From contig NZ_SRYB01000001.1 in the NCBI RefSeq assembly GCF_004793975.1, positions 237,916 through 301,915 on the forward strand: a stretch of DNA of 64,000 bases, written 5' to 3'. Position 1 is the first letter of the stretch; every line of letters begins with the position of its first letter. Under the pieces are notes generated by a model. The model ran no database searches, was not told the DNA's origin, and saw nothing but the letters and a program-made list of their open reading frames with translations. Below, piece by piece: positions 61,244 through 64,000 of the stretch. The DNA comes from Lepagella muris. Lineage in GTDB: Bacteria; Bacteroidota; Bacteroidia; Bacteroidales; Muribaculaceae. The translations under genes were made by a program, and so were the position numbers.

Positions 61244-62320
61244 ATGAAAGTTGCGATTATAGGCACGGTGGGCGTGCCTGCCAACTACGGGGGGTTTGAG
61301 ACTCTCGTGGAGCAATTGGTGCGTCATAACTCTTCGGATGAGATTCAGTATGCTGTGTATTGCAGCAAGAAGTCGTATGATGAGGAGAGATGGGTGTATC
61401 ATGGAGCGAAGACTGAGTATGTGGGATTGAATGCCAATGGCATGCAGAGTATCCCGTATGATATATTGTCGCTGGTGAAGGCTGCCAGAAACAGTGATGT
61501 TATACTTGTGTTGGGTGTGTCGGGATGTGCTTTCCTTCCGATATTCCGGTTGTTCTCTAAGAAGAAGCTGGTGATCAATATTGATGGTCTGGAGCATAGG
61601 CGTGACAAATGGAACAAATGGGCACGGAGGTTCCTGAAGTTCTCGGAGAAACAGGCTGTGAAATATGGCGATGTCATTATTACCGACAACAAGGGTATCA
61701 CAGATTACGTCATGGAGGAGTATGGCAAGCCTTCGGAACTTATCGCATACGGAGGTGATCATGTGTTGACTTATCCGGATGAGGAGCTTGTCGGCAGGAC
61801 GATGAAGGAGTATGGCATTGAGAAGGATAAGTATGCCATGGCTCTTTGCCGAATAGAACCGGAGAATAACGTGCATACCATTCTTGAGGCTTTTGAAAAT
61901 GCTAAGAAAAGATTGATTTTCATAGGCAACTGGAATAAGAGTGAGTATGGCAGGAATCTTGCGGAGAAGTATAAGAATTCCGAGTATGTGAAGATTACAC
62001 CGGCTGTATACGACCTTAATGTGCTGAATGTATTGCGTAGCAACTGTTCGATATATCTGCACGGTCATAGTGCTGGGGGCACAAATCCCTCTTTGGTGGA
62101 GGCGATGTTTTTCGCTAAACCGATTTTTGCATTCGACTGTGTGTATAATCGCGAGTCGACGGAGAATAGGGCGGTCTACTTTGCATCGTCGGATGATCTC
62201 GTCGGCAAACTGAATGACTCAACTATTGACTTGGCAGCCAACGCTGCTGCTATGGCGGAGATTGCCGACCGCCGTTATCGCTGGGAGACAATCGCCCGCC
62301 AATACGAAGCATTATATTAA
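61244..62320 (+). CDS. Glycosyltransferase with DUF1972 N-terminal domain
   Basis: A 358-residue GT-B enzyme. MKVAIIGTVGVPANYGGFET is the hallmark start of DUF1972 rhamnosyl/glucosyltransferase-like proteins; the C-terminal part has LCRIEPENNVHTILEAF and HGHSAGGTNPSLVEAM. With rmlA and rmlC next to it, a rhamnosyltransferase role is plausible. Base composition returns to moderate G+C here. Confidence 0.85.
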   Translation: MKVAIIGTVGVPANYGGFETLVEQLVRHNSSDEIQYAVYCSKKSYDEERWVYHGAKTEYVGLNANGMQSIPYDILSLVKAARNSDVILVLGVSGCAFLPIFRLFSKKKLVINIDGLEHRRDKWNKWARRFLKFSEKQAVKYGDVIITDNKGITDYVMEEYGKPSELIAYGGDHVLTYPDEELVGRTMKEYGIEKDKYAMALCRIEPENNVHTILEAFENAKKRLIFIGNWNKSEYGRNLAEKYKNSEYVKITPAVYDLNVLNVLRSNCSIYLHGHSAGGTNPSLVEAMFFAKPIFAFDCVYNRESTENRAVYFASSDDLVGKLNDSTIDLAANAAAMAEIADRRYRWETIARQYEALY

Positions 62321-62362
62321 CTTTTTTCCTGCGGATTTGCGCGCGGTTTGAGCGTTTTTGCG

Positions 62363-62370
62363 TAAATTTG
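62363..62370 (+). promoter_or_regulatory. -7 promoter box upstream of rmlA
   Basis: TAAATTTG, 22 bp before the ATG; a TTTG lies at 62336-62339 with a 23-bp gap. The rhamnose-precursor genes may have their own promoter and so stay on when the capsule switch is off. Confidence 0.5.
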
Positions 62371-62392
62371 TGGGACTTAATCCGTATTTCTT

Positions 62393-63298
62393 ATGAAAGG
62401 TATCGTTCTTGCCGGTGGGTCCGGCACTCGGTTGTATCCGATTACGAAGGGGGTGTCGAAGCAGATGCTCCCAGTGTTTGACAAGCCGATGATCTATTAT
62501 CCGATCTCGACTCTGATGCTGGCGGGGATAAGGGATATCCTTATCATCTCGACGCCTACTGATCTGCCGGGGTTTAAGCGTCTGTTGGGTGACGGATCGG
62601 ACTATGGCGTGAAGTTCACGTATGCGGAGCAGCCGTCGCCGGATGGTCTTGCGCAGGCGTTTATCATTGGTCGTGAGTTTATCGGTGATGACTCGGCGTG
62701 TCTTGTGCTGGGCGATAATATTTTCCATGGTGCGGGCTTTTCGTCGGTGCTGAGGGAGGCTGTCGCTACGGCTGAGAACGAGGGTAAGGCTACGGTGTTC
62801 GGCTATTGGGTGGATGACCCGGAGCGTTACGGCGTGGCTGAGTTTGACAGGGATGGCAATTGCCTGAGCATTGAGGAGAAACCGGAGCATCCGAAGTCGA
62901 ATTATGCCGTGGTCGGGCTGTATTTCTATCCGAACAGGGTGGTGGATGTGGCTGCGACGATCAAGCCGTCGGCACGTGGTGAGCTTGAGATCACGACTGT
63001 GAACCAGGCGTTCCTAAAGGATGGTGAGCTGAAGGTGCAGACGTTGCCGCGTGGTTTTGCGTGGCTGGATACTGGCACGCATGATTCTCTGGCGGAGGCA
63101 TCGATCTACGTTGAGGTGCTGGAGAAGCGTCAGGGGTTGAAGATTGCGTGCCTGGAGGGGATTGCCTACCGTCAGGGGTGGATCTCGAGGGAGAAGATGG
63201 TGGAGCTGGCGCAGCCGATGCTGAAGAATCAGTATGGGCAGTATCTGCTGAAGGTGGTGGATGAGCTGGGCAGGACCGGGAATGGGAATCTGGACTGA
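62393..63298 (+). CDS. rmlA: Glucose-1-phosphate thymidylyltransferase
   Basis: A 301-residue nucleotidyltransferase making dTDP-glucose, the first step of dTDP-L-rhamnose and related 6-deoxy sugars. Motifs: GIVLAGGSGTRLYPITKGVS, KQMLPVFDKPMIYYP, LVLGDNIFHG and the C-terminal AWLDTGTHDSL. Full family length. rmlC follows after a repeat-filled gap. Confidence 0.95.
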   Translation: MKGIVLAGGSGTRLYPITKGVSKQMLPVFDKPMIYYPISTLMLAGIRDILIISTPTDLPGFKRLLGDGSDYGVKFTYAEQPSPDGLAQAFIIGREFIGDDSACLVLGDNIFHGAGFSSVLREAVATAENEGKATVFGYWVDDPERYGVAEFDRDGNCLSIEEKPEHPKSNYAVVGLYFYPNRVVDVAATIKPSARGELEITTVNQAFLKDGELKVQTLPRGFAWLDTGTHDSLAEASIYVEVLEKRQGLKIACLEGIAYRQGWISREKMVELAQPMLKNQYGQYLLKVVDELGRTGNGNLD

Positions 63299-63478
63299 GT
63301 GTCTTGGACGGCTTGGACGGCTTGGACGGCTGGGATTTTTTGGACTAATTGGACTTCTTGGACGGCTGGGACTTCTTGTAATTGGGATTGTTGTGGTCGA
63401 AGTGGTCGAAGTGGTCTAAGAAGTCTAAGTGGTCAAAGAGGTCGAGGAGGTCGAAGAAGTCGGAGAGGTCTTAGTGAT
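63299..63478. repeat. Minisatellite-like 9-bp repeats between rmlA and rmlC
   Basis: Two degenerate arrays: TTGGACGGC/TTGGACTTC-type 9-mers (63302-63372) and GGTCGAAGT/GGTCTAAGT-type 9-mers (63396-63470). The same frame stays open through both, but the result (repeated WTA, then RSG/RG units) is not protein-like. No terminator is seen. Confidence 0.8.
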
Positions 63479-63491
63479 AAAATTTGATGAT

Positions 63492-64000
63492 ATGAGAGTT
63501 ATAAAGACAGATATAGAGGGGGTGGTGATCATTGAGCCGCGCGTGTTTGAGGATGCGCGGGGGTATTTCTTTGAGAGCTACAGCCGGAAGGCGTATGTGG
63601 AGGCAGGTATCACGGCTGAGTTTGTGCAGGATAATGAGTCGTGCTCGACGAGGGGTGTGATGCGTGGTCTGCATTTCCAGCGTCCGCCGTTCACGCAGGC
63701 GAAGCTGGTGCGTTGCGTTAAGGGACGTGTGCTTGATGTGGCGGTGGATATCCGTAAGGGTTCGCCGACTTACGGACAGCACGTGGCTGTGGAGCTGTCG
63801 GAGGATAACCACCGTCAGTTCTTCATACCTAAGGGTTTCGCGCATGGGTTCGCGGTGCTGAGCGATGTGGCAGTGTTCCAGTATAAGTGTGACGAGTTCT
63901 ATCATCCGGAGGCGGATGGGGGTATCTCGATCCTTGACGGGAGCCTGGGCATTGACTGGCATGTTGATCCGGCAGAGGCGATCCTGTCGGAGAAGGACAC
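63492..64000 (+). CDS. rmlC: dTDP-4-dehydrorhamnose 3,5-epimerase (3' truncated by window edge)
   Basis: The first 169 residues of a cupin-fold epimerase that acts in dTDP-L-rhamnose synthesis. MRVIKTDIEGVVIIEPRVFE, ARGYFFESY, the active His of MRGLHFQRPP, KGRVLDVAVDIRKGSPTYG and FIPKGFAHGFAVLSD are all family features. ATG at 63492. About ten residues are probably missing at the end. Confidence 0.93.
   Translation, partial: MRVIKTDIEGVVIIEPRVFEDARGYFFESYSRKAYVEAGITAEFVQDNESCSTRGVMRGLHFQRPPFTQAKLVRCVKGRVLDVAVDIRKGSPTYGQHVAVELSEDNHRQFFIPKGFAHGFAVLSDVAVFQYKCDEFYHPEADGGISILDGSLGIDWHVDPAEAILSEKD

Noticed and set aside
63299..63487. Repeat-encoded frame between rmlA and rmlC as a gene
   Set aside because: Product is low-complexity Trp/Thr then Arg/Gly repeats produced by the 9-bp arrays, with no start signal of its own.

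Overview
The window comes from a member of the order Bacteroidales; a gut Bacteroides- or Muribaculaceae-like genome is most likely. The evidence is the promoter form (TAnnTTTG -7 boxes, for example at 4042, 27389, 30241, 33734, 35751, 44110 and 59012), a CTnDOT-like tra/mob/rte conjugation gene set, and a capsule locus headed by a NusG-family antiterminator. The genus is inference. No rRNA, tRNA or CRISPR array was found.

Layout. (1) 1-2.6 kb: xylose use, the 3' part of xylA and a complete xylE-type symporter. (2) About 2.7-36 kb: an integrative conjugative element (ICE) or its remnant. It holds RteB- and RteC-like regulators, a mobA-mobB-mobC relaxase/coupling unit on the minus strand, a 0.9 kb oriT/operator region, and a traA-to-traQ operon with a lysozyme gene. 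A complete group II intron (20451-22939) splits traN. HU and PcfJ/PcfK genes follow, then an accessory tail with two AlbA_2-type regulators, three candidate structured RNAs and gene remnants. No integrase gene is visible in this element. (3) 36.4-42.3 kb: metal and sulfur redox genes: a CDF metal transporter, a four-domain CoA-disulfide reductase/rhodanese/TusA/DsrE-like fusion, a MarR regulator, and a DUF21-CBS membrane protein. Twin copies of one palindrome flank the CoADR-MarR pair.

(4) 42.4-45.9 kb is the most unusual part. A tyrosine recombinase gene is followed by a 346 bp AT-rich segment bounded by perfect 19 bp inverted repeats (43763-43781 and 44128-44146). The segment carries a consensus Bacteroidales promoter that points rightward in this assembly, so it reads as ON. 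The gene it would drive encodes a 568-residue protein whose N-terminal two thirds resemble a tyrosine recombinase that has lost its catalytic residues, and whose C-terminal third is a NusG/UpxY-type NGN-KOW antiterminator. I read this as a phase-variable switch whose antiterminator is fused to a recombinase-derived, possibly DNA-binding, module.

(5) 46.2-64 kb: the capsule/exopolysaccharide locus the switch presumably controls: Wzx flippase, a DegT aminotransferase plus acyltransferase/ACP/KAS III/ketoreductase module that could make a 3-hydroxyacylated amino sugar, glycosyltransferases, a Wzy-like polymerase, an Fe-S protein with a pyruvyl-transferase-family protein, and rmlA/rmlC for dTDP-rhamnose. 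The 52-59 kb part is visibly richer in A+T than its flanks. A two-gene Septu-like defence pair (AAA ATPase plus HNH nuclease) sits inside the locus with its own promoter.
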